The position numbers and the translations under genes were made by a program. The notes beneath the pieces were generated by a model that was not told where the DNA came from, did no database searches, and saw only the letters and a list, made by a program, of their open reading frames with translations. 64,000 nucleotides of DNA, from NCBI GenBank assembly GCA_964449445.1, contig CAYUZT010000005.1:38768-102767 (forward strand), read 5' to 3'. Below, in pieces: positions 8,328 through 15,192 of the stretch. This DNA is from JABFSS01 sp964449445 (lineage in GTDB: Bacteria; Patescibacteriota; Gracilibacteria; Peribacterales; Peribacteraceae). The number at the start of each line of letters is the position of its first letter. Position 1 is the first letter of the stretch.

Positions 8328-9224
8328 TCACACCACTGCCGCAATCTGAGCTACAAGCGTTTTCACGCGTTCTGTATATGCAGCATCCATTACATACACC
8401 GGTTTGTATTCTCTGATTTTCTGAGGAGAATCTCCACGCGTAATTTGTGCGAGGAGTGTCCCAAGATCTGATCCCATAAGGCAATTTTGCGCATATGCCG
8501 AACGTTCCTCTGGAGGAAAGCAAAAAGCATACCCTTGGCATTCCATTGCAAGGGTCTGCTCTTCGGCAAATCTCCATGACGTGTGTTCCGATTGAGCGGT
8601 AAGACGATCCTCAGCACTCAAATAGTCTGCTGGTGACATTTCGCCACGCAGTAAAGCAATGATCGCAGCACGCCGTTCTTGTGCGATGAATCCTGCAGGC
8701 GATATCGATTCCACGATCCCGAGTATGGTCGCAGAACTTCCTTCTGGATCCGCGAATCGTTTTTGAATTGCCTTCATATAATCAGAATTGTCTACAAATC
8801 GCTCACTTCCCTCTCTTCGCGAATGACTTGTTTCATGCAACGCATCGTAAGGAAATGTGGCGCTGTATTTGCGATCGGTAGGCAATGCAACAGTTTTATT
8901 AACAGTATGTGTCAGATTGGATGATCCATGAATAAACCGGTATCCCTCACCTAGAAATTTGTTCAAGTCGACAGAGGGAATCTTCTGATCAAGTGGTTGG
9001 AACGTTATACTCTTTCCTTGTTGAGGAATTTCCCGAACGAGAATTTGGAAATTCCTTTTCGATCCTGGAGCTTGTGAGCGCGCTGTGTTGATTGCAATAT
9101 TACAAGTAGCAAAAACTTTCTGAAACGCTAAAAGTGCTGCTTTGCGCTGTCCTGGTAAAGGAGCAACTTTCTGGGATTCAGAATTTGCCCCAATGACCCG
9201 CATGGCCTCTGCCGCATGTATCAC
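8328..9224 (-). CDS. Unrecognised protein with an HExxH motif (possible zinc metallopeptidase)
   Basis: A 298-residue protein of no family I recognise. It has HETSH (His130, Glu131, His134) in a predicted helix preceded by YDAL, which matches the HExxH zinc-binding pattern. Candidate third ligands lie in the following 30-60 residues, but none is certain. The C-terminal half has a run of acidic and Arg-rich helices (ERRAAIIALLRG). No signal peptide or membrane helix is seen, so it would act in the cytoplasm unless exported by other means. The frame starts with a GTG at 9224 lying only four bases after a -10 box; an ATG seven codons later (9203) is an alternative. The gene lies next to the tRNA-Thr duplication and is visibly richer in A/T than the glycan genes, which may mean recent acquisition. 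Confidence 0.6.
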   Translation of the reverse strand: MIHAAEAMRVIGANSESQKVAPLPGQRKAALLAFQKVFATCNIAINTARSQAPGSKRNFQILVREIPQQGKSITFQPLDQKIPSVDLNKFLGEGYRFIHGSSNLTHTVNKTVALPTDRKYSATFPYDALHETSHSRREGSERFVDNSDYMKAIQKRFADPEGSSATILGIVESISPAGFIAQERRAAIIALLRGEMSPADYLSAEDRLTAQSEHTSWRFAEEQTLAMECQGYAFCFPPEERSAYAQNCLMGSDLGTLLAQITRGDSPQKIREYKPVYVMDAAYTERVKTLVAQIAAVV

Positions 9225-9228
9225 AAGA

Positions 9229-9258
9229 ATAATTTAACAAAAAAAGTTATTTTGTCAA
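9229..9258 (-). promoter_or_regulatory. Promoter of the HExxH protein
   Basis: A perfect -35 box TTGACA (9253-9258) is followed by an 18-bp spacer and AATTAT (9229-9234). The GTG at 9224 starts four bases after the -10 box, so if this box is used translation may instead begin at the ATG at 9203. Confidence 0.55.
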
Positions 9259-9282
9259 CTTCATCAGCCTTCGCATTTATGC

Positions 9283-9381
9283 TCAGGTCAGTCTCATGAG
9301 TACTCCTTCCACAAAAACGAACACGAGGACCGCTGCCATCACTATTTGTAGCACCCGCTTGAGGAAAATATTCTGTATCAT
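9283..9381 (-). CDS. Small 32-residue single-pass membrane protein, coupled to the GT-C gene
   Basis: This short frame begins with an ATG whose last bases form the TGA stop of the GT-C gene (ATGA overlap at 9378-9381), the usual mark of translational coupling. It encodes 32 residues. A short basic N-terminus (with LKRV) is followed by one hydrophobic helix (QIVMAAVLVFVFVEGVLM) and a stop at 9283. Composition is that of a real single-pass membrane peptide. It may be a small subunit or stabiliser of the GT-C enzyme, but that is inference from coupling alone. Confidence 0.5.
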   Translation of the reverse strand: MIQNIFLKRVLQIVMAAVLVFVFVEGVLMRLT

Positions 9382-10727
9382 GATTGAGGTTTCGGAAAGA
9401 GTTCAGGGTAGTGCTCTCGGACAAAATCCATTTCCTGCGACCCGTGGAAGGGATCGTTCGTGATCGCGCCATCGTAGTACATGGTGTGTGTCGGAATCGC
9501 TCGCCACGTCAGGAAGGTGAGGACGATGAGAGAGATGAATGTGATGCTGATGAGAAATTTACGAGTATTCTCTGTCCATTTTTGCGCGTAGAGATGCTCG
9601 AGCGCAATCAGGAACACAAGCGGGAGCATCGGCACGAAGTAGCGGAACTTCGTCACTGGCCATGCCGAGGAGATCAAGAGATGCAGAATGAGAAGGAGCA
9701 ATAGTGGCGCGATCTTCCGGATGCGTTCTTTAGAAAAGAGATAATCGATCCACGCAAAGGAGAAGAGGAAGAACGCAATGGGCGCGAGGATGAAGAGTTT
9801 GCGCGCGATGTAGTAGAGATTATTGGGAAGCCACACACGAATGACTCCATTGAAGAGAATATCGAGCCAATTGCTCAACTGCAGATCGTAATACGGCTGG
9901 CCGTTCTTCGTAGAAAGCGGAACGCCGGACTTGATGAAGACGTAAATATTATTCGCGTAGTGACTGTAGAACGGATCGCCGAAGAGCACGGCATTTCGGA
10001 TACACCACGGCAGCGCGATGGCAACGACAATACCGGTTGCGACGGCTGCGTAGCCAATCCTCTGTGACCATGACTCTTTTCTCTTCCATAAGAGCACAAT
10101 CACGGATGCAGGGAGTAATAGAATGGACTGAAAATTGATCATGTACGCGACGCCGGTGACGACACCGAGACTGATTGCTCTCATCCAGTCATCACGCCGA
10201 AAAGCGATGAGGATCCAGAGGAGATAGAGCGCGGCGTGCAGACTGTAGAACGAACCATTCCCGGAAAAATCGATCATGATTGTGGAGACCGCAATCCAGC
10301 CTGCCATCACCAGTCCCGCAGTCTCGCTGATGAGTTTTCTTCCGACACGCTCGGCGAGGAGTATGAGGACAAGACCGCTGAACAGCGACAGGATTTTGAA
10401 GGCGAAGAATATGTTTTGCGGTGAGGGACTGAGCCCCATGCCCCGCGTGAGCACCGCACCGAGGAGAGGCCACAGTGGCGGATGCTGGATTAGGTGAGTC
10501 GTGGACGCGGAGAGTGGAGCATCTGATGACGGAATCTCATCGCTTGGAGGAAGCGTGAATGTGCCGTCACGCAAAAATGATGCGGATGCCTGCACATCGA
10601 CTTCGACATCGCCATGCGGAATGCTGTTCCAGTGAACGGAGAACAGGCGCGGGACAAGCGCGACGATGAGAATGCCGATGAGTATCCAGTCCCGCTTACT
10701 CAGCGAGTACAGAGAGAAATTCCTCAT
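9378..10727 (-). CDS. GT-C membrane glycosyltransferase (GT39 type)
   Basis: About 449 residues with many hydrophobic helices. It has the layout of the ArnT/PMT group. A first helix is followed by an extracytoplasmic loop with paired acidic residues (HGDVEVDVQASASFLRDG), and an HPPLWPLLGA segment stands where these enzymes usually have an HPPLY-like motif. It should transfer a sugar from a polyprenyl-phosphate donor on the outer face of the membrane. The open frame reaches 10754, but the ATG at 10727 gives a better N-terminus (MRNFSLYSLSKRD, then a helix). It overlaps the 3' end of fdtA by 32 bp, and its stop overlaps the start of the small membrane protein by four bases. Confidence 0.82.
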   Translation of the reverse strand: MRNFSLYSLSKRDWILIGILIVALVPRLFSVHWNSIPHGDVEVDVQASASFLRDGTFTLPPSDEIPSSDAPLSASTTHLIQHPPLWPLLGAVLTRGMGLSPSPQNIFFAFKILSLFSGLVLILLAERVGRKLISETAGLVMAGWIAVSTIMIDFSGNGSFYSLHAALYLLWILIAFRRDDWMRAISLGVVTGVAYMINFQSILLLPASVIVLLWKRKESWSQRIGYAAVATGIVVAIALPWCIRNAVLFGDPFYSHYANNIYVFIKSGVPLSTKNGQPYYDLQLSNWLDILFNGVIRVWLPNNLYYIARKLFILAPIAFFLFSFAWIDYLFSKERIRKIAPLLLLLILHLLISSAWPVTKFRYFVPMLPLVFLIALEHLYAQKWTENTRKFLISITFISLIVLTFLTWRAIPTHTMYYDGAITNDPFHGSQEMDFVREHYPELFPKPQS

Positions 10728-11109
10728 ACGAGCGGATGTAGTCGCGCTCATCATATTCCTGGTCGGCGATAATCAGGAGGATTGTCTTTTCATCGAACTT
10801 CCGGAGTGTCCTCCAGACCCGTGCGGGCAGAAGCAGCGCCTGCGATTTCCCCCGCAGTTGGACGACCTGTTTTTTCTTCCCATCATCAATTTCCACTTCA
10901 CATCCGCCTTCGATAGGAAAAATGATCTCCTGCGTCTCGTGATGAGCATGCTTGCCACGTTCATCACCGGGTTTCATACCCGAGACAATCAAAACCTTCT
11001 TGATGGGAAACGGAACGATACTCTTGATGCCCTGGTGCTGGAACATCGCAAGCGATCCGTTCCCCGTATCGGAAGCAGGGACAGCGATGAGGCAATGCGT
11101 ATCAGCCAT
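10696..11109 (-). CDS. fdtA: dTDP-4-oxo-6-deoxyhexose 3,4-ketoisomerase (FdtA/QdtA type cupin)
   Basis: A 137-residue single-domain cupin with the family motif RGKHAHHETQEI, which holds the conserved His pair of sugar 3,4-ketoisomerases, followed by a GG-x-E-V-E-IDDG turn. FdtA and QdtA convert dTDP-6-deoxy-D-xylo-4-hexulose to a 3-keto isomer and differ in C4 stereochemistry (galacto for FdtA, gluco for QdtA). The two cannot be told apart from sequence here. Length is normal. It overlaps rmlB by 8 bp upstream, which provides its substrate, and lies across a divergent promoter region from fdtC and fdtB. Confidence 0.87.
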   Translation of the reverse strand: MADTHCLIAVPASDTGNGSLAMFQHQGIKSIVPFPIKKVLIVSGMKPGDERGKHAHHETQEIIFPIEGGCEVEIDDGKKKQVVQLRGKSQALLLPARVWRTLRKFDEKTILLIIADQEYDERDYIRSYEEFLSVLAE

Positions 11110-12031
11110 GTTGCTTGCGGTACGACTCCAGGTGCTTGGGGATGTAATCGCGAATAGTTGTTGTGGGCTTCCATCCCAGCGCCTTCACCTTGTCGCAATT
11201 GACCGCGTACCGTCCGTCCTGCCCGTAGCGATTCGGGATGAACTCGATCCACTCCTCGGGCTTGCGGCCCGTCGCGGTGACGATCATTTTCACGACATCC
11301 AGAACACTGTGCTCTTCGTTGGAGGAGATGTTGTAGACCTCGCCGATCTTTCCCTTTTCGAGAATTTTCAATATTGCCTCGCAGTTATCCTCAACGTAGA
11401 GCCATTCCCGCTTGTACGAGCCATCGCCGTGCACCGTCATCTTCTTGTTATTGAACAGGTGATCGACGGTCTTGGAGAAAAGTTTTTCGGGGTGTTGGCC
11501 GACGCCATAGTTATTGCAGCTGCGGCAGATGATCGCGGCAATGTTGTACGTCTTCTGCCACGCGTAGATCAGTTCATCGGCGGCGGCTTTGGCTGCGGAG
11601 TACGGGCTTGAGGGAAATAATTTATTATCCTCGGTGCAGTATCCCGTCAGGTGGGAACCGTAGACTTCGTCCGTGGAAATATGCACGAGCACCGGACGGT
11701 CGGTTTCGTTTTTCGCGCGCAGGAGTTCGAGAAGGTTATAGACACCACCGGCATTGGACTCGAAGAAAATCTTATTGGCAGTAATGGAGTTATCCACATG
11801 ACTTTCGGCAGCGAAGTTCACGATGAAGTCGACGTTCGGCGGCAAGTGCGTCATCGTACAAATATCGGCTTCGATGAATTCGTAGTTCTTGAGCTTTTCG
11901 AAATTGAGATTCTTGCGCGCGGCGTACGTCTTCTTATCCAGATTGATGACGTAGTACCCGCGCTCGATCGCCATCGGCACGAAGTGCGAGCCGATAAAGC
12001 CAAGGCCTCCGGTAACAAGAAGTCTTTTCAT
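11102..12031 (-). CDS. rmlB: dTDP-glucose 4,6-dehydratase
   Basis: A 309-residue extended SDR. The NAD-binding loop GGLGFIGS is at 8-15, the catalytic triad region STDEVYG at 119-125, and Tyr144-x-x-x-Lys148 in PYSAAK. The TDEVYG motif with its Asp-Glu pair is typical of RmlB. It removes water from dTDP-D-glucose to give dTDP-4-keto-6-deoxy-D-glucose, the entry point for the 3-amino-sugar pathway encoded around it. It is slightly short for the family. The promoter (TTGAAA, 16 bp, TAGAGT) lies 15 bases upstream, inside the region shared with divergent fdtC. Its donor would come from rmlA at 41-42 kb. Confidence 0.92.
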   Translation of the reverse strand: MKRLLVTGGLGFIGSHFVPMAIERGYYVINLDKKTYAARKNLNFEKLKNYEFIEADICTMTHLPPNVDFIVNFAAESHVDNSITANKIFFESNAGGVYNLLELLRAKNETDRPVLVHISTDEVYGSHLTGYCTEDNKLFPSSPYSAAKAAADELIYAWQKTYNIAAIICRSCNNYGVGQHPEKLFSKTVDHLFNNKKMTVHGDGSYKREWLYVEDNCEAILKILEKGKIGEVYNISSNEEHSVLDVVKMIVTATGRKPEEWIEFIPNRYGQDGRYAVNCDKVKALGWKPTTTIRDYIPKHLESYRKQHG

Positions 12032-12046
12032 AGGGAAAACCTGTTC

Positions 12047-12074
12047 ACTCTACGGTTTCCATGGATTTTTTCAA
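12047..12074 (-). promoter_or_regulatory. Promoter of rmlB-fdtA
   Basis: On the minus strand TTGAAA (12069-12074), 16 bp and TAGAGT (12047-12052) lie 15 bases before the rmlB ATG. Confidence 0.5.
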
Positions 12075-12097
12075 GAGACCGGAGGCGTCGATAGCTC

Positions 12098-12103
12098 TAT
12101 ACT
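12098..12103 (+). promoter_or_regulatory. -10 box of fdtC
   Basis: TATACT at 12098-12103 lies 11 bases before the ATG at 12115. No good -35 box is seen. It argues against the longer frame that starts at 12061. Confidence 0.5.
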
Positions 12104-12114
12104 CTCTGCATCCT

Positions 12115-12582
12115 ATGGCCGACTTGAAACTCCTCAAAGACGTCACTCTCGGTAAAGATGTGGTCATCCGCGATTTCGTGAACCTGTACGGGTGCACGAT
12201 CGGCGATGGCACACGCATTGGCACGTTTGTAGAAATTCAGAAAGGAGTGGTGATCGGCAAGCACTGCCGGATCCAAAGCCACACATTCATTTGCGAAGGG
12301 ATAACGATTGAAGACGGATGTTTTATCGGTCACGGCGTGATGTTCAATAACGATCGACTGCCACATGCGCTCAATAAAGAAGGAAAGCCGACAGGCGAGG
12401 GTGACTGGGTGCTCGAGAAAACATTGGTGAAAAAGGGTGCATCGATCGGCTCGGGTGCGGTGATTCTTCCGGGTATTACCATCGGAGAAGGAGCACTTGT
12501 AGGTGCCGGAGCGGTGGTGACGCGCGATGTTTCTCCAGGTACGACCGTTGTTGGAAATCCTGCCCGTCCAAGTGACAAATAA
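12115..12582 (+). CDS. fdtC: Sugar N-acetyltransferase, left-handed beta-helix (FdtC/QdtC type)
   Basis: A 155-residue protein made of hexapeptide repeats ([LIV]-G-x-x-x-x), for example GDGTRIGTF, KHCRIQSH, KGASIGSGAVIL, EGALVGAGAV. The C-terminal VVGNPAR motif is typical of the NAT/WbpD/QdtC group. Such trimeric enzymes acetylate the amino group of dTDP-3-amino-3,6-dideoxyhexoses with acetyl-CoA. The loop with HGVMFNNDRLPHA carries the His and Asn residues seen in QdtC-like enzymes. The start at 12115 is chosen because a -10 box lies 11 bases before it. The stop is one base from the fdtB start, so the two are co-translated. Confidence 0.85.
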   Translation: MADLKLLKDVTLGKDVVIRDFVNLYGCTIGDGTRIGTFVEIQKGVVIGKHCRIQSHTFICEGITIEDGCFIGHGVMFNNDRLPHALNKEGKPTGEGDWVLEKTLVKKGASIGSGAVILPGITIGEGALVGAGAVVTRDVSPGTTVVGNPARPSDK

Positions 12583-12583
12583 G

Positions 12584-13684
12584 ATGACTGCTCCCTTTCT
12601 CGATCTCATCGCGCAGTACAAATCGATCAAGAATGAGATTGATGCGGGCATCGCGCGCGTGATTGCACATGCAACGTTTGCGGGCGGACCCGAGGTAGAA
12701 GCATTCGAAAAAGAATTTGCCGCGTACTGCGGTGCTCCGCATTGCGTGGGCTTAAGTTCCGGAACGGCAGCTCTGGAATTGCTCCTGCGAGCCTATGAGG
12801 TGAAAGCGGGAGACGAGGTGACCATGCCGGCAAATACCTTCTTTGCCACAGCCGAAGCCGTAATCTTCGCCGGTGCGACTCCGGTATTTGTCGATGTGTT
12901 TGAGGAAACTGGACTGATGGACCTGGCGCTGCTTGCTAAAGCGATCACGAAAAAAACACGCGTCATCATCCCCGTTCACCTCTTTGGTCAGCCAGCAGAC
13001 ATGGATCCCATTCTCGCAATTGCGAGTGCAAAGAAGATTCTCGTGATCGAAGACAGCTGCCAAGCACACGGCGCACTCTATAAAGGAAGGCGCGCGGGAA
13101 CCTTGAGCGACAGCGCTGCATTCAGCTTTTACCCTGGCAAGAACCTGGGCGCATACGGTGAAGCAGGCGCCATCACCACAGACGACGGTGCAATTGCGGA
13201 TCGTGTGCGACTCCTACGCGAGCATGGGGCAAAAACAAAGTATAAACACCTGATCGTCGGTCGTAATGAGCGGATGGATGGGATGCAGGGGGCGGTGCTC
13301 CGCGCCAAACTCCCCCATCTTGATGACTGGAACGCACGGCGGAGGAAACATGCGCTGCGGTATAGAACCCTGTTGAAGGATCTCAAGAACATCACAGTTA
13401 TGAGTGAACAGCCGGATTGTGAGAGCAACTATCACCTGTTCGTCATCAGAGTGAAAAATCGCGATACAGTTCGGCAAAAACTCACGGGTCTTGGCATTGG
13501 TACCGGCATCCACTACCCCATCCCGTTGCATCTACTGCCTGCGTGCGCACCCTTGGGCTATCATGCGGGTGATTTCCCGGTGAGCGAGCAACTTGCACGG
13601 GAGATTCTCTCGCTCCCGATGTTCCCGGAAATGACCGAGCAGCAGCAGGATGCAGTAATTGCCGCACTGCGCTCGGCGCTGTAA
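12584..13684 (+). CDS. fdtB: dTDP-3-keto-6-deoxyhexose 3-aminotransferase (DegT/DnrJ/EryC1)
   Basis: 366 residues of a PLP sugar aminotransferase. The substrate-binding N-terminus (PFLDLIAQY) is followed by GTAALELLLRA, the aspartate that binds the PLP nitrogen in VIEDSCQAHGA, and the Schiff-base lysine Lys186 in SFYPGKNLGAYGEAG. The last is the pattern for 3-amino sugars (FdtB/QdtB/DesV). It would transfer an amino group from glutamate to the 3-keto sugar made by FdtA. With FdtC this gives dTDP-Fuc3NAc or dTDP-Qui3NAc. The start at 12584 leaves one base after the fdtC stop; upstream codons in the same frame overlap fdtC and are rejected. Confidence 0.88.
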   Translation: MTAPFLDLIAQYKSIKNEIDAGIARVIAHATFAGGPEVEAFEKEFAAYCGAPHCVGLSSGTAALELLLRAYEVKAGDEVTMPANTFFATAEAVIFAGATPVFVDVFEETGLMDLALLAKAITKKTRVIIPVHLFGQPADMDPILAIASAKKILVIEDSCQAHGALYKGRRAGTLSDSAAFSFYPGKNLGAYGEAGAITTDDGAIADRVRLLREHGAKTKYKHLIVGRNERMDGMQGAVLRAKLPHLDDWNARRRKHALRYRTLLKDLKNITVMSEQPDCESNYHLFVIRVKNRDTVRQKLTGLGIGTGIHYPIPLHLLPACAPLGYHAGDFPVSEQLAREILSLPMFPEMTEQQQDAVIAALRSAL

Positions 13685-13715
13685 TCGCAGGTCGAAGACC
13701 TGCACTGAATCACTG

Positions 13716-14420
13716 ATGTCCCCCTCGATTTCCCTCCTCGTCGCGGCCTACAACGAAGAAGCGTCACTCGCGCGCACGCTCGATCGTGCACTTGCCACGC
13801 TCAATGAATGTGTGACGGATTGGGAACTGCTCATCATGGATGACTGCAGCACGGATCGCACACCGCACATCACTGCGGACTATGCGGCTCGATTCCCGGG
13901 AAAAGTTCGTGCTATGCGCCACGCGGTGAATCAGGGCATTGCGACGACGTTTGAAGACCTCTATCGCGCGGCAACGAAAGAGTACGTATTCCTGATTTCC
14001 GGCGACGGCGAGTATCCGCCCGAGGCGCTCAAGCAATGCATGCCATTGCTGGCTGAGAACGACATCGTCATCTGCAGGAGGGTCGTGAAGCACTACACGT
14101 TCTATCGTCACTGCATCTCTCACGCATACCGCTGGAGCATTCTGTTGCTCTTTGGCGTCGATCTGTTTGATCCAGGCGGTGTGAAGGTGGTGAAGCGCGA
14201 GATCTTCCGCGATATTCCCGTCTACTGCAAAAGTGTCTTCGTGGAAGCCGAACGGATCATTCGCGCCATCAAGCGCGGCTACAGCATTGCCCACGTCGAT
14301 ATTATCCAGGAACCACGGATGGGCGGACGCGGGCGGGGCGCACGATTTGCGACTGTATGGGCAGCCGCAAAAGATCTTGTTGTTGTCTGGGTCACCATCA
14401 TTCTCCTCCGTAAACAGTAA
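13716..14420 (+). CDS. GT2 family glycosyltransferase
   Basis: A 234-residue GT-A fold enzyme. The N-terminal SLLVAAYNEEASLARTL is the nucleotide-binding start of GT2 family proteins, and IMDDCSTDRT with the later SGDGEYPPEAL (DXD-equivalent position) gives the catalytic metal site. A short hydrophobic stretch near the C-terminus (VVVWVTIILL) may dip into the membrane. It resembles polyprenyl-phosphate sugar synthases (DPM1-like), but only one hydrophobic end is present. The start is the ATG at 13716, 31 bases after fdtB, and the operon continues with a methyltransferase. The sugar moved may be the 3-acetamido sugar made next door; this is inference. Confidence 0.82.
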   Translation: MSPSISLLVAAYNEEASLARTLDRALATLNECVTDWELLIMDDCSTDRTPHITADYAARFPGKVRAMRHAVNQGIATTFEDLYRAATKEYVFLISGDGEYPPEALKQCMPLLAENDIVICRRVVKHYTFYRHCISHAYRWSILLLFGVDLFDPGGVKVVKREIFRDIPVYCKSVFVEAERIIRAIKRGYSIAHVDIIQEPRMGGRGRGARFATVWAAAKDLVVVWVTIILLRKQ

Positions 14421-14425
14421 CCGCT

Positions 14426-15139
14426 ATGTCCTCTCACATCGTCGATACTCACGTGCGAGACGCAACATTGTTCCGGGACACTCGGGGGTTTTTTGATCGC
14501 CTGAGGAAACTGCGCAGCGACGTCTTCTTTGATCATTATGCGAAGAAAGTATTCGAGAAAGGAGGCTTCATCCTGGATATTGGCGGAGGTTTGCGGCTGG
14601 ATCCTAAGCGCGGAAATGTGACAAACAGCGACATACAGAAGAAATTAGGCGCAGAGATTGCGCGACCGGACGTGCAATTCAAGATTTCCGATTACACCGA
14701 TAAGTATTCTCCGGATTTTGTGGAGGATATTCATCAACTCTCATTTTCTGAGAACACGCTCGACGGACTCTTCTGCCTGGCAGTGCTCGAGCATGTGTAT
14801 GACCCAAAAAAAGCCGCTGAAGAGATCGTACGCGTGCTCAAGCCCGGCGGACGCGCATTCATCTACGTGCCGTTCCTCTACCGTTACCACGCGCACCGCT
14901 CCGATTACAAAGATTACTACCGCTACAGCAAAGATGGCATCGCGTACCTCTTCCGCGGCTGTTCCCATATCGAAATATGTCCTGTCCGCGGATTCTTTGA
15001 GTCCCTGCTCAAATTCACTCCCCTTTCGAGTCTGGGAATTTTCCGATTCCTGGCAAGATTACTTGATGAATCATGCTCGGCGATGCGCAGTGTTTCTGAG
15101 CGCCAGACATCGGGCTACAACATTTATCTCATAAAGTGA
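14426..15139 (+). CDS. SAM-dependent methyltransferase (class I)
   Basis: 237 residues with a Rossmann-type SAM site. FILDIGGGLRLDP matches motif I, then comes an NSDI segment, and LFCLAVLEHVYDPKKAAEEIVRVLKPGG matches motif IV/post-IV of the UbiE/SmtA-like Methyltransf_11 group. The C-terminal part has a HAHRSDYKDYYRYSKDG segment often seen in sugar- or lipid-linked methyltransferases of polysaccharide loci. The substrate is likely a glycan or sugar nucleotide. It starts five bases after the GT2 gene and ends the fdtC operon. A REP-like element begins right after its stop codon. Confidence 0.83.
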   Translation: MSSHIVDTHVRDATLFRDTRGFFDRLRKLRSDVFFDHYAKKVFEKGGFILDIGGGLRLDPKRGNVTNSDIQKKLGAEIARPDVQFKISDYTDKYSPDFVEDIHQLSFSENTLDGLFCLAVLEHVYDPKKAAEEIVRVLKPGGRAFIYVPFLYRYHAHRSDYKDYYRYSKDGIAYLFRGCSHIEICPVRGFFESLLKFTPLSSLGIFRFLARLLDESCSAMRSVSERQTSGYNIYLIK

Positions 15140-15141
15140 GC

Positions 15142-15192
15142 CTGTCATGTGAGCCCTTCGGAACTCAGGGTAAACTCCGCGAACCATGACAG
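15142..15192. repeat. REP-like palindrome between convergent genes
   Basis: Outer arms CTGTCATG (15142-15149) and CATGACAG (15185-15192) enclose CCCTTCGGAACTCAGGG (15154-15170). The element runs into the 3' end of the minus-strand GT-C gene and encodes its last eight codons and stop. It may act as a two-way terminator. Confidence 0.7.
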
